Assembly (NCBI RefSeq): GCF_963677565.1
Contig: NZ_OY781981.1
Coordinates: forward strand, 2,467,001-2,531,000
Direction: 5' to 3'
DNA: 64,000 bases
Origin: an uncultured Draconibacterium sp.
Lineage (GTDB): Bacteria; Bacteroidota; Bacteroidia; Bacteroidales; Prolixibacteraceae
The notes under the pieces are model-generated. The model was not told the DNA's origin, ran no database searches, and saw nothing but the letters and a program-made list of their open reading frames with translations. A program made the position numbers and the translations under genes. Every line of letters begins with the position of its first letter. Position 1 is the first letter of the stretch. Positions 53,022 to 62,419 of this stretch are shown piece after piece.

Positions 53022-54701
53022 TCAATACCTCACAATTTCAAATGTATGAGTAAGATCAGTATTTAACTGATTTTGTGGGGTTTTTTGCAGCAGTATATTT
53101 TTCCCCTCTATATCATCTGAGAATATATTATTCGTCACTTTTATATTCTTACAATATTCAAAACTGAAGTTGTATTGCCGATCGTGGAATGGGCTAATAT
53201 CAGAACTCTTGTTTATTGTATTATTTTGAAATACTAATCCATCAACTGACAGGGCATAAATTAAAGGAATGTCGAATGGGTAAAACCGGTTATTCTGAAT
53301 GCTAATATTCTTGTGGTAGGGTAGAGACTGTTCGTTGATTTTTGGGATAGAAGGAAATACAGAAATAATTGCCTCGCACAAGCTATAAGTACTGGAGTTG
53401 CAGTATGAGTTAAATGTATTGTCGAACACTTTAACATCGCTTACTCCATTGGCTTGTCTCTCAGTATCCGAAACACCGGCAATGAGAACTGCACTTCCGC
53501 TTGTTTCAAACATATTGTTTTGAATCTGAACTTTGTCAGCACTTGTTAGAACAATCCCACTTCCGCGGCAACTGTTGAATGTATTTTGTTTGATAGCCAC
53601 TTCCGTTGCATGACTTCCATTTTCTTTAAGTTCCTTTACTGCCTGACTTTCAGATGTACTCTTATTGATAATTGCGTTGGAAATAACCAGTGCATCACTC
53701 GTTAATCCCTGAAATGTTGAGTTCTTCACGACTACTTCGCCTATACAGCCTGATAACTGAAGACCTTCTGCTAATCCGGAGAAATAGCGATTTTTAGAAC
53801 GGTTTGGAATAGCCTGATAGCGGTCGATGATCAAATTTTTACAGTGATTTGCCATTATACCAGGTCCTACGGCATGATATAATCTCAAGTTATTTACTTC
53901 AACGTTTTCAGACTCGTGGATAAAAACACCTGCATGTGAGGCTTTTGCATGACTCATCACAAGGTAATTCCCAATTTGGGGCTTGCGTTCGAAACTAAAG
54001 TGTAGCCTAACAATTCCGGGCATGGTAGGTTCGGCGTGGTAGGCATTCCAATGGTCTCCCAAGCATGGTGTACCACCGGTTTGAGGCACAATAAACCGCC
54101 CTTTTCTATCAAATTCAAGTGTGCTGTTCCACTCGTTTTGCTGGCCATTTCCTATCTCGAAAAATATTTTGCCATCAACAATACGATAGGGTGATTCTCT
54201 TGGGTCGAGACCAATATCCATATAATGTTCAGTTACGCGTAACACTTCGGCCTGTGCTATGAATGGTTGCTCCCAATCGATAGTCATATTTTTCAGCGTA
54301 ATATTCTGGCAATTGTCGAAAGTAAATGGTTGCATTTCCTGGTGAAAAATCAAATGGCTACCTCTTCCGTCGATCACCAGGTTTTTAATATTCTCAAAAT
54401 GAAAGGCACAAACCTTCGGATTTTCATTTGTAGTATTCGCCTCGTAATACACCTTTGTTTTGCATCCATCCGGATAAAAATGGTAGGTACCGGTTGAGAA
54501 TACCAATATTTTTGGTTGATCTGTTTTTAAGTCGTCAAGCGCTTTGTAGAATTGTTTTATGGCATTCTTCTTCCTGGTTTTGTATAAACCGTAATCTTTC
54601 AGAAAAATGTAGGTCGTGTCGTTTGGTGCATTTAATTCGGTGGCTTGTGCAGAAAAAATAAACAGACCTAAAAAAAGTATAATGAATATTCCCGTTTTCA
54701 T
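53022..54701 (-). CDS. Secreted right-handed beta-helix protein, GH110-like (alpha-1,3-galactosidase-related)
   Basis: A 559-residue exported protein with signal peptide (about 1-20) and a parallel beta-helix (about 90-540; repeated NxxIxNNxF-type turns). The N-terminal TYIFLKDYGLYKTRKKNAI, PKVCAFHFENIKNLVIDGRGS, and QPFTFDNCQNITLKNMTIDW segments are characteristic of GH110 alpha-1,3-galactosidases, as I recall them. However, the segment where I expect an Asp-Asp pair and a His (GMMDDxxNVHG-like) reads QGLTSDALVISNA, so one Asp and the His appear replaced. It may act on another linkage or be inactive. Confidence 0.75.
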   Translation of the reverse strand: MKTGIFIILFLGLFIFSAQATELNAPNDTTYIFLKDYGLYKTRKKNAIKQFYKALDDLKTDQPKILVFSTGTYHFYPDGCKTKVYYEANTTNENPKVCAFHFENIKNLVIDGRGSHLIFHQEMQPFTFDNCQNITLKNMTIDWEQPFIAQAEVLRVTEHYMDIGLDPRESPYRIVDGKIFFEIGNGQQNEWNSTLEFDRKGRFIVPQTGGTPCLGDHWNAYHAEPTMPGIVRLHFSFERKPQIGNYLVMSHAKASHAGVFIHESENVEVNNLRLYHAVGPGIMANHCKNLIIDRYQAIPNRSKNRYFSGLAEGLQLSGCIGEVVVKNSTFQGLTSDALVISNAIINKSTSESQAVKELKENGSHATEVAIKQNTFNSCRGSGIVLTSADKVQIQNNMFETSGSAVLIAGVSDTERQANGVSDVKVFDNTFNSYCNSSTYSLCEAIISVFPSIPKINEQSLPYHKNISIQNNRFYPFDIPLIYALSVDGLVFQNNTINKSSDISPFHDRQYNFSFEYCKNIKVTNNIFSDDIEGKNILLQKTPQNQLNTDLTHTFEIVRY

Positions 54702-54725
54702 TCTATAACGATTTTCTGCAAGATA

Positions 54726-55142
54726 CTATTTTGTGGTTTTACCTTCATACATCGATTGGAAAACTTCATCAACCGGTTCCCAAAGTTCTATTTTGTTATT
54801 ATCCGGATCGAGGATATGCACAAACTTTCCGTATTCATACGATTCAATTTCATCGCAAATGGTTACACCGGCTTCCTTTAGCTCGGCAACCAACTTTTCA
54901 ATATTTTCAACCCTGTAGTTCACCATAAATTCTTTGTCTGAAGGTTGAAAATAGTCTGTGTTCTCTTTAAACGGACTCCAAACCGAGTAAGCTTTTTCAT
55001 CCGGTGTGTCCGATTTCCTGAATTCAAATACCGACCCATATTCGTTTGTTACCAGTCCCAGATTTTTGTTGTACCACTCTTTCATTTGCTCCGGATCTTT
55101 TGTTTTAAAGAAGATTCCGCCGATGCCTGTTACTTTTTTCAT
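54726..55142 (-). CDS. VOC family (glyoxalase/bleomycin-resistance fold) protein
   Basis: A 138-residue single-domain protein with the paired beta-alpha-beta3 fold. Start chosen at 55,142 (MKKVTGIGGIFFKTKDPEQM). Visible signatures are WYNKNLGLVTNEYGSVFEFR in the first half and FVHILDPDNNKIELWEP, the usual C-terminal metal-binding strand ending with Glu. Substrate unknown; relatives act as lyases, dioxygenases or resistance proteins. Same strand as the beta-helix gene, 24 bp upstream of it. Confidence 0.88.
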   Translation of the reverse strand: MKKVTGIGGIFFKTKDPEQMKEWYNKNLGLVTNEYGSVFEFRKSDTPDEKAYSVWSPFKENTDYFQPSDKEFMVNYRVENIEKLVAELKEAGVTICDEIESYEYGKFVHILDPDNNKIELWEPVDEVFQSMYEGKTTK

Positions 55143-55271
55143 ATGTTGTTTTTTAGTTGCCGAAAGAGAAATGTTACTGATAACCACTTTACAATAAAAG
55201 CATGGAGAAAGAAAAAAGTTTATGTTGAAGGTTATTATTTTATGTCTGGATTCTGGAATAAATAAGGTTGA

Positions 55272-55964
55272 TTAGAAAAGCTTGCAAACTTCCTTTATGC
55301 TTTTTAGTTTAATCCAGTTCGGATGTTCTTCCACTTCTTTGGTTTTTTCGTGAATCCAGGTAATGTGGAACGGAATGTGAATCCCAAAACCACCTAATTC
55401 CAGTACCGGTTCAATATCTGATTTATAGGAATTCCCGATCATCAAAAACTCTTCCGGTTTAATTTCCAGGTGCTTTATGAGCTTTTTGTAATCGGCTGTA
55501 TTTTTATTACTCATTACTTCCACATGATGAAAGTATTTTTCAAGTTTCGATTTTTGTAGTTTTCGTTCCTGGTCGAGCAAATCGCCTTTGGTTGCAACAA
55601 TTAATTTGTAGCCTTTTTCTTTCAGGTACCCGAGGGTTTCAATAACGCCGTCAAGCAATTCCACCGGCTGATTGATCTGTTTTTTACCCAGTTCAATAAT
55701 CTGCTCTAATGTATGCTGTGGTACTTTATTTCCAGTGATTCTTAGTGCCGTTTCAATCATCGAAAGCACAAATCCTTTGGTGCCGTAACCGTATTCTTCA
55801 AGGTTTTGCATTTCGGTGGCAAAAAGCACCTCCATGGTTTCATCCGATGTGCTGAAATCTGATAACAAAGCACAAAACTTTTTCTCCGTTTCACGAAAGA
55901 ATGTTTCGTTTACCCAAAGGGTGTCGTCGGCATCGAAGGCAATTACTTTAAAGTTGGTTTTCAT
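55272..55964 (-). CDS. HAD-superfamily hydrolase
   Basis: A 230-residue phosphatase-like protein. Motif I is FDADDTLW (residues 8-15), motif II the Thr in LIVATKG, a Lys follows around 150, and motif IV is FLMIGNSYKSDIEPVLELGG. A helical cap lies between motifs I and II. It is typical of the YjjG/phosphoglycolate-phosphatase-like branch, acting on small phosphorylated metabolites. The start at 55,964 is chosen so that the protein begins MKTNFKVIAFDADD. Substrate not determinable. Confidence 0.9.
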   Translation of the reverse strand: MKTNFKVIAFDADDTLWVNETFFRETEKKFCALLSDFSTSDETMEVLFATEMQNLEEYGYGTKGFVLSMIETALRITGNKVPQHTLEQIIELGKKQINQPVELLDGVIETLGYLKEKGYKLIVATKGDLLDQERKLQKSKLEKYFHHVEVMSNKNTADYKKLIKHLEIKPEEFLMIGNSYKSDIEPVLELGGFGIHIPFHITWIHEKTKEVEEHPNWIKLKSIKEVCKLF

Positions 55965-55969
55965 ATTTT

Positions 55970-56012
55970 TATCTTTCGCAGATTTCACTGAAAACGCTGA
56001 GTGTAAACCAGA
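55970..56012. repeat. Degenerate intergenic repeat
   Basis: TTCGCAGATTTCACTGAAAA-type sequence between the HAD and mutS2 genes resembles a short dispersed repeat common in Bacteroidota chromosomes; a related CTCGCAAAGGCGCAATGACG word occurs at 58,553-58,575. Confidence 0.35.
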
Positions 56013-56018
56013 TGTGTT

Positions 56019-58511
56019 TTAGAGTGCTAAATTCACTACAGTAATTCCCGCGCCGCCAAAGTCAACATGTTCGTCTTTGTAGCTGCGCACCATTGGCTCC
56101 GAGCGGAGGTAATCGCGTATGCTTTGTTTTAAAATCCCGTGTCCTTTTCCATGAAGAATACGAAGTTGACCTGCCTCAAACATAATGGCCTCGTCAATAA
56201 ATTCTGTAATGTTTGAAATCGCTTCTTCCACCCGTTGCCCGCGAATATCAATCTCTGGTTTAAAACTCAAACGGCGTTCTGAGAATCCTGCACTAAGCAC
56301 CGATGCTCGTCCACCACGGTTTTTATCCAGTTTTTTAGCCTCGTTATTACTTATGCGTTCCAGGTTTTTACTTGGCATTGTTGTCATTAGCTGGCCAAAA
56401 GCAACCACAGCATTTTTCTCGTTAATTTCAATGAGGTCACCAATGGTATCCTGTCCCTTAATACGTACTTTGTCGCCGGGACGCATTTCTATACTTTTCT
56501 CCAGCTTTTCTTTCGAAATCGGTTTTTTCGTTTCCTCAGGACGGTGTTTATTTCGGTTATCTTCGCGCCTGCGCAGTTTTTCCATTTTTTTAGATATCTG
56601 CGAATCATTGCCCGTTATTTTGCGATCGATATCTTTTTTCAGATCACCCAGTTTGGAGCGTGCCTCTTTCGTTTTTTCCTTATCGGCCTGTGCCTTTTTT
56701 ATTTCCTGTATGGTGTTTTCAATTCGTTTGTTAACACCTTTCAATAAAGCATCGGCTTCTTCTTTAGCTTTTTTCAGAATCTCTTTGCGCTGCTTTTGTA
56801 TTTCCTGCAATTCCGACTCATAGGTTTCCGCTGTGTCGTCAAGAATTTTTTCCACTTTGCGAATCTTCATCCGTTTGGTTTCCCAGTAGCGTTTATCGCG
56901 GTTAATCTTGCGCAGATTGCGGTCGAAATCGATATGGTCTTTTCCCACTTTCTCGGTAGCTTGTTCCAGAATATCTTCCGGTAATCCAATTTTTCGGGCA
57001 ATCTCGAAAGCAAACGAACTGCCGGGTTTGCCAATATCCAGTTTGAAGAGCGGATTCATGTGTTGCGAATCGTAAAGCATCGCACCGTTAATAATTCCTT
57101 CGGCCGACGATGCAAAGTGTTTCAGGTTGGTGTAGTGGGTAGTAATTACGCCAAAGGTTCGAAGTTGTGTCAGTTTATCCAGAATAGATTCAGCAATGGC
57201 ACCACCCAGCATCGGCTCGGTTCCTGTTCCAAACTCGTCGATTAATATGAGTGTATTTTCGTTACAATTGCGCACAAAATGTTTCATGTTCATCAAGTGC
57301 GAACTGTAAGTACTCAGGTCGTTCTCCAACGACTGCTCATCACCGATATCAATAAAAAGCTGATCGAAAACACCGGTGCGGCTGGCTTCGTTTACCGGAA
57401 TAAGTAATCCACATTGTAGCATGTATTGCAACAGCCCGGTTGTTTTCAGGCAAACCGATTTACCTCCGGCATTTGGCCCCGAAATCAGCAGGATATGTTT
57501 CTCGTCGGTGAGCTTTATATCGAGTGGGACAATTTTTCGGTTCTCCTTTTTTAGCGTTTTTAAAAGCAGCGGATGAATGGCGTGGTACCATTCAATTATC
57601 GGCTCCTCTTTGAATTCCGGCCTGATGGCTTCGAATTCAACAGCCAGCAAAGCTTTTGCCCGTATAAAATCCATCTCGCCCAGGAATTCGTATGAGTAGG
57701 CTAGTTCTTCCAGATAAGGCCGGATATCGTTGGCAAAATTGGTAAGTATTTTAATGATCTCGCGGCGCTCGGCATATTCCAGTTCGCGGATCTCGTTATT
57801 CATCTCCACAATTTCGTTGGGCTCAACATACGATGTTTTTCCGGTTGCCGATTCGTCGTAAACAATACCTTTTAGTTTACGTTTGTTGGCGGCTGCAACA
57901 GGAATCACAGCACGCCCGTCGCGAATTGAAACTGATGCATCATCTTCCACCCAGCCGTCTTTTTGTGCCTGTTTTAAAATGGCGTGCAGACGTTTCGACA
58001 TGCTCGACTGCATGTTTAAAATACTGCGGCGTGTTTGTGCCAACTCGGGCGATGCATTGTCGCGGATCTTTCCAAATTTATTGATGATCACATCAATGCG
58101 GTCGTAAATGTATGGAAACACCTGCACGCGCGAAGTTTTTTGCTTCAGAATAGGGAAGACTTCATCTTCCTGTTTCGAAAAGAAATTGACGATGGCACGT
58201 ACAGACTCCAGCGAACGTTTCAGGTCAAACAATTCTTCGGGTTCGAGGAAGCGACCTTCCAGGCGAATTTTTTGTAAAGCCTCGCGCAGATCGTAAAAAT
58301 GCGTGGCCGGGAAACTGTCGAATTCGCGGATGATTCGGCAAAACTCATCCACTTCATTCAGTTGTAACAAAATGGTGTCGTGCGCTGTTTGAAAATGCAT
58401 TTCCTGCACCCACTCTTCGCCCATGGTGCTGATGCACTTGTTGGTGAGCATTTCGCGAATACGCTCGAACCCAATTTTTGCCTCGAAATTATTTGGATAA
58501 ATGTTTTGCAT
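56019..58511 (-). CDS. mutS2: Endonuclease MutS2
   Basis: An 830-residue MutS-family ATPase with a C-terminal nuclease domain. It has the clamp/lever helices, the Walker A site GPNAGGKSV near residue 343, LIDEFGTGTEP as Walker B, and ITTHYTNLK. A long coiled coil (about 520-640) and a KOW-like segment (PGDKVRIKGQDTIG) follow, then the Smr domain with DIRGQRVEEA and LRILHGKGHGIL. It lacks the mismatch-recognition domain of MutS. It probably resolves recombination intermediates or rescues collided ribosomes, as shown for relatives. Full length. Confidence 0.96.
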   Translation of the reverse strand: MQNIYPNNFEAKIGFERIREMLTNKCISTMGEEWVQEMHFQTAHDTILLQLNEVDEFCRIIREFDSFPATHFYDLREALQKIRLEGRFLEPEELFDLKRSLESVRAIVNFFSKQEDEVFPILKQKTSRVQVFPYIYDRIDVIINKFGKIRDNASPELAQTRRSILNMQSSMSKRLHAILKQAQKDGWVEDDASVSIRDGRAVIPVAAANKRKLKGIVYDESATGKTSYVEPNEIVEMNNEIRELEYAERREIIKILTNFANDIRPYLEELAYSYEFLGEMDFIRAKALLAVEFEAIRPEFKEEPIIEWYHAIHPLLLKTLKKENRKIVPLDIKLTDEKHILLISGPNAGGKSVCLKTTGLLQYMLQCGLLIPVNEASRTGVFDQLFIDIGDEQSLENDLSTYSSHLMNMKHFVRNCNENTLILIDEFGTGTEPMLGGAIAESILDKLTQLRTFGVITTHYTNLKHFASSAEGIINGAMLYDSQHMNPLFKLDIGKPGSSFAFEIARKIGLPEDILEQATEKVGKDHIDFDRNLRKINRDKRYWETKRMKIRKVEKILDDTAETYESELQEIQKQRKEILKKAKEEADALLKGVNKRIENTIQEIKKAQADKEKTKEARSKLGDLKKDIDRKITGNDSQISKKMEKLRRREDNRNKHRPEETKKPISKEKLEKSIEMRPGDKVRIKGQDTIGDLIEINEKNAVVAFGQLMTTMPSKNLERISNNEAKKLDKNRGGRASVLSAGFSERRLSFKPEIDIRGQRVEEAISNITEFIDEAIMFEAGQLRILHGKGHGILKQSIRDYLRSEPMVRSYKDEHVDFGGAGITVVNLAL

Positions 58512-58549
58512 AGCCTTTTCTTAATCAGCTGCAAAAATACAGTTTTCAA

Positions 58550-58660
58550 ATTTCTCTCGCAAAGGCGCAATGACGCTAAGTTTTGAAATACATTAGCCAT
58601 GTAGTACACAGTAGAGATTACAATTTGACAGTTTAAGAATTTGTCAGTTCAATAATCCAT
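58550..58660. repeat. Degenerate intergenic repeats
   Basis: CTCGCAAAGGCGCAATGACG (58,553-58,575 region) and a TTGACAGTTTAAGAATTTGT-type pair with TTTGTCAGTTC (58,624-58,650) look like short dispersed repeats. No gene or clear promoter. Confidence 0.35.
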
Positions 58661-58677
58661 CTCAATCTTCAAAAATC

Positions 58678-59721
58678 TTACTTTGGGGCTATGTCTCGCA
58701 ATACTACATGTTTAATTTTGCGCCGGTAGTAGGTGTACGAAATGTGAATTAACCCGTCAGTTGTTTGAATAATACACGGATAGCTGAATTCGCCTTCCGG
58801 TTCGTCTTCCAAATGTATGATGGTTTGCCACGATTTTCCGTCGGTGGAATAATACAGATCGAGTTTGTTTCGTCCGGCTTCCCACGAATCGCCACTTGGC
58901 AGCGGATTATTTACCAGTAATTTTGCGCCCGATTGCAGCGTAATAGCATCAATTCCGGAATTGGGATGAGGTATAGTTGTTGGCTGGACTTCGGACCATG
59001 TTTTTCCCTCGTCTTCCGACCAGCTTTCCATCACCACATTTTGGTTGCTTCGTAAAAGCGCCTGGATACTTTCATCGGGATAAACCAGCAAAGTGGGTTG
59101 AATTACTTTAACCGAATCGGGTGACGGTATGGCAATTTTTGTCCAGGTTTGGCCACCGTCAGTCGATCGTTCAATGTGCGATTTCCATAACTCATGACTT
59201 TCTTCGGTACTCGACGGGCTGATGATGACACCGGATTTTAGTTGAATCGGTTTATTCCGTATCGGGCCAAGAATTCCGTTCGGTAGTTTTTCGGGTGCCG
59301 ACCATGTTTTTCCTTCATCGCCTGAGTGCATAACCATTCCCCACCAATCGTTTGGGCTCGGTCCAACTTTGTAGAAAAGATCGATTTTGTTGTTTGCGTT
59401 TCTGAACAGAACTGGATTCCATGTAGGAAACGAGGTTGTGTCAACTTTGCCATCAGCCACTTTGTGTGGCTTCTGCCATTCCCCGTTTGCAAAAGCAGCC
59501 GTGTAAATACCAACTTCCGGATGACGTTCGTAAGGGCTGCCAAAAAACGACAGCAGAAGTCCATCTTTCGTTTCAATAATCGACGAAGCATGACACTGAG
59601 CGTATTGTGTTGTATCTGAAATATAACTTTCGGAAACAACCTGAAAGTTTGTGCTTTTGTTTTGTTGGCAACTTGTTATTATGAACAAGGCAAAGCCTAT
59701 TAATAAGAGTGAACTTTTCAT
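58678..59721 (-). CDS. BNR-repeat sialidase-like beta-propeller lipoprotein
   Basis: A 347-residue exported protein with a lipoprotein signal ending ITSC (about Cys18). It carries four Asp-box-type repeats (SGDEGKTWSAP, STDGGQTWTKI, SEDEGKTWSE, STDGKSWQT), the mark of sialidase-like propellers, and the HASSIIETKDGLLLSFFGSPYE start seen in BNR_2 proteins. Many relatives annotated as sialidases act on other sugars such as rhamnose or uronic acids. I see no clear Arg triad, so sialidase activity is unproven. Probably part of polysaccharide or glycan turnover. Confidence 0.85.
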   Translation of the reverse strand: MKSSLLLIGFALFIITSCQQNKSTNFQVVSESYISDTTQYAQCHASSIIETKDGLLLSFFGSPYERHPEVGIYTAAFANGEWQKPHKVADGKVDTTSFPTWNPVLFRNANNKIDLFYKVGPSPNDWWGMVMHSGDEGKTWSAPEKLPNGILGPIRNKPIQLKSGVIISPSSTEESHELWKSHIERSTDGGQTWTKIAIPSPDSVKVIQPTLLVYPDESIQALLRSNQNVVMESWSEDEGKTWSEVQPTTIPHPNSGIDAITLQSGAKLLVNNPLPSGDSWEAGRNKLDLYYSTDGKSWQTIIHLEDEPEGEFSYPCIIQTTDGLIHISYTYYRRKIKHVVLRDIAPK

Positions 59722-59751
59722 AAACCAAATGTCTTAATTTTCTTCTTATTG

Positions 59752-59790
59752 AAAAAGGATGTCATCTTTCGAAAGATGACATCCTTTTTT
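59752..59790. terminator. Bidirectional terminator, 19-bp perfect palindrome
   Basis: Positions 59,752-59,770 and 59,771-59,789 are exact reverse complements (centre CTTTCGAAAG, giving a TTCG loop), with A and T runs at the ends. Serves the AGCS gene on the minus strand. Confidence 0.9.
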
Positions 59791-59822
59791 CGTTTATATA
59801 ACCAAGGTTGTTTTTATTGAAA

Positions 59823-61553
59823 CTATCCTTTCGGAACTTTTTCTCCCGGGAATCGTTTGGCATATTCCACCCAGAAAAGTTTCACTTCGCTCTTCATTTC
59901 TTTTGAAAGCGAAAGTATACCGATAAGGTTAGGAATTGTCATTAAGGCGATCGTAATTCCCGAAAGTGTCCAGATAATTGTGGTGTCGGTAAACGATGCC
60001 AGGAAAAATCCGATAACATAAACAATGCGGTACCACACTTCGCCTTTCACACCAAATAAATAGGTAACCGCCCGGCCGCCGTAATACGACCAACTAATGG
60101 CCGTTGAAAAGGCAAACATCAGCAGACCGATGGAAACAATGTATTTTCCGTAATCGCCAAACCAACTGCGGGTAAATGCAATTGTAGTGAGTGGCGCACT
60201 GTGCATCAATGATTTTCCTTTTAAGGCCAGACTTGCCGGATTTGGGCTGTCAGGACTTCTGTCGATTTTACCGTTCGTAATTTTTATTTCGCCGCTGTAT
60301 GGTTGATCGCCATCTAAAACTTTAATGTCTTCGGCTACCGAACGGGCGTGTAAAATAGTCGGCTGGTTAATGATTTCGCCGTTTTGTACCTGAAGAGTAT
60401 TGTTGAACATCGTCAAATCAGCTTTTCCAACCAGGTAATTGTGTAATTGATCAACGTCGGCTTCCGAAGTTTCAGAATAAGTGTCGGCAAGAACAACAAT
60501 GTCAGTTTCCTGGAAAAGATTTTCATGTTTCTCGGTCCAGACTCCCGATGATAACAGCACCAATCCTGTTAAAGTACAAATAATAATAGTATCGATAAAT
60601 GGCTCCAGTAATGCTACCAAACCTTCAGAAACCGGTTCATGGGCACGTGCCGCGGCGTGGGCAATTGGCGCCGATCCCTGACCGGCTTCGTTAGAGAACA
60701 AACCACGATTAACACCACGGTTAAAGGCAAAAGCGATACTTCCGCCAAGGAACCCGCCAACAGCTGCCGAGCCCGAGAAAACATCACCAAAAATGGCAGC
60801 AAGAGACGGAATAATATTTTCGTAATTGTAAGTAATAACAGCTATGGCGCCAATAAAATAAACGATTGCCATTAAAGGTACCAGGCGCGATGTAACATTG
60901 GCAATACGCTTAATACCTCCAACAATTACCAACCCTAAAAGTATGGCCAGTACACCGCCACTTACCATATGGTTAATCCCAAAGGTTTCGAACAGCGAGT
61001 TGGAGATACTGTTAATTTGTGGCAGGTTTCCGGTACCAAACGACGAAAGGATGGTTGCAACGGCAAAAAGGCCTCCGAGGAAAGTTCCGGTTTTTAATAC
61101 CTTGTTGTTCTTCAACGGAATGTTCAAGCGTTTTTTCATGAAATACATCGGACCACCGGCAATCGATCCGTCGGCAGCTTTATCGCGATATTTATGCGAT
61201 AGGGTAACTTCCACAAATTTGGTGGTCATACCCAGTGCGGCTGTTACCAGCATCCAGAAAAGTGCAGCCGGACCCCCCAGGTGAATCGCCAAAGCCACAC
61301 CGGCAATGTTTCCGGTTCCTACCGTTCCCGACAAGGCTGTTGTTAAAGCCTGAAAGTGCGAAGTGTCACCTTCGTCGCCTTCTTTATCGAATTTTCCCGT
61401 TACAATCCGTAGTGAATGTTTTAGGTAGCGGAACTGTGGAAATTTCAGGTAAATGGTAAAGAAAATACCGGTTCCGAGTAATAAAAATACAAACCATTGC
61501 GAGCCTCCAATATGCCCGTCAATGATGGAAAGAATTTCATTGAGTTTGTTCAT
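59823..61553 (-). CDS. AGCS sodium:alanine/glycine symporter
   Basis: A 576-residue membrane transporter. Start at 61,553 (MNKLNEILSIIDGHIGG) is preferred over the longer frame to 61,682. Family signatures are FRYLKHSLRIVTG, HFQALTTALSGTVGTGNIAGVA, the GPMYFMKKRLN loop, FNRGVNRGLFSNEAGQGSAPIAHA and the TIICTLTGLVLLSSGVW segment. A soluble insert of about 110 residues (about 360-470), including KIDRSPDSPNPASLALKG, separates the last two groups of helices. The carrier imports alanine or glycine with Na+. Flanked by a strong terminator. Confidence 0.94.
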   Translation of the reverse strand: MNKLNEILSIIDGHIGGSQWFVFLLLGTGIFFTIYLKFPQFRYLKHSLRIVTGKFDKEGDEGDTSHFQALTTALSGTVGTGNIAGVALAIHLGGPAALFWMLVTAALGMTTKFVEVTLSHKYRDKAADGSIAGGPMYFMKKRLNIPLKNNKVLKTGTFLGGLFAVATILSSFGTGNLPQINSISNSLFETFGINHMVSGGVLAILLGLVIVGGIKRIANVTSRLVPLMAIVYFIGAIAVITYNYENIIPSLAAIFGDVFSGSAAVGGFLGGSIAFAFNRGVNRGLFSNEAGQGSAPIAHAAARAHEPVSEGLVALLEPFIDTIIICTLTGLVLLSSGVWTEKHENLFQETDIVVLADTYSETSEADVDQLHNYLVGKADLTMFNNTLQVQNGEIINQPTILHARSVAEDIKVLDGDQPYSGEIKITNGKIDRSPDSPNPASLALKGKSLMHSAPLTTIAFTRSWFGDYGKYIVSIGLLMFAFSTAISWSYYGGRAVTYLFGVKGEVWYRIVYVIGFFLASFTDTTIIWTLSGITIALMTIPNLIGILSLSKEMKSEVKLFWVEYAKRFPGEKVPKG

Positions 61554-61884
61554 TATGTGCAGTTTTTTATCGTTGAATTCTTTATTCATCAGGTAACTCA
61601 TGAACTCGCATGGCTGAAAATTTTTCTCTGAAAGGGTGGCATTAGTGCATGCTCGTTTCAAAAATCGGGCTAAAAATAGCAATCCTGTTCAATTTGTTAA
61701 AAAATGCAGGTTTTTATTTTTAAAATGTTATTAATTCTTGAGAAAAGTCATCTTTTGTGATCGTGGTCCGAAGGGTTGTATTGAACTTAACATTGTTTAT
61801 TATTTTTTTAATTTCCTTCTTGGAAATATGGAAACCGATTGGTTTTTGTCGTAATTTCGCATTAGCAACTTAAAACAATTAATC

Positions 61885-62139
61885 ATGCTACCAAAATTTT
61901 TATTAGCCGACAATTCACTGGAAACTCCGGATACTATTTTTGTTGTGCACACCGAAACACCACGTTTTATTGTTGAAGCCGATATTGATGATTTCTGGAA
62001 TAACCAGGAAATTCACTGGTTAGATGGAGAACCTGGAGACGAGAAGTTTATTACGGAGTTGGTTGAAGCAGCTGAAGAGTTTTTGGAAAAAGAATTTGAA
62101 AATGAAGAGTTGTTGGCTGAAGACGACGATGAAGAATAG
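61885..62139 (+). CDS. Small acidic conserved hypothetical protein
   Basis: An 84-residue soluble protein. The first 50 residues (LPKFLLADNSLETPDTIFVVHTETPRFI, DIDDFWNNQEIHWLDGEPG) may form a small beta fold; the C-terminal 35 residues are a helix very rich in Glu and Asp, ending LAEDDDEE. I recall similar short acidic proteins in Bacteroidales but know no function. 58 bp upstream of the PspC gene on the same strand, so possibly co-transcribed. No motif is visible. Confidence 0.75.
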   Translation: MLPKFLLADNSLETPDTIFVVHTETPRFIVEADIDDFWNNQEIHWLDGEPGDEKFITELVEAAEEFLEKEFENEELLAEDDDEE

Positions 62140-62197
62140 AGAATCTGTGCAGATTTGCTTCTAGTCGTTTTCGTTAATACGTCAGAACTGGAGAATT

Positions 62198-62419
62198 ATG
62201 ACATCAAAACGTTTATATCGTTCGCAGAATAAAGTACTGGGAGGAGTTTTGGCAGGTTTTGCCGAATATTTTTCGGTTGACGTGGTTTTGGTACGCGTAA
62301 TATATGTGCTTTTATCGCTTTTTTCTGCCGGTTTTCCTGGATTGCTGGTTTACATTATATTTTGGGCAGTAACACCCGAAAAACCTTTCAATCCTTATAA
62401 TTCCGACACTAATTCGTAA
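62198..62419 (+). CDS. PspC domain protein
   Basis: A 73-residue protein made almost only of a PspC domain: KRLYRSQNKVLGGVLAGFAEYFSVDVVLVRVIYVLL followed by a hydrophobic hairpin and IIFWAVTPE. PspC-type proteins sit in the membrane and take part in envelope-stress sensing. The basic N terminus and one to two membrane segments are visible. Its 3' end overlaps that of the dipeptidase gene by 11 bp (convergent). Confidence 0.92.
   Translation: MTSKRLYRSQNKVLGGVLAGFAEYFSVDVVLVRVIYVLLSLFSAGFPGLLVYIIFWAVTPEKPFNPYNSDTNS

Noticed and set aside
56185..56823. 212-codon plus-strand frame
   Set aside because: It lies wholly inside mutS2 on the opposite strand; its Ser/Phe-rich product is a shadow of the real coding strand.
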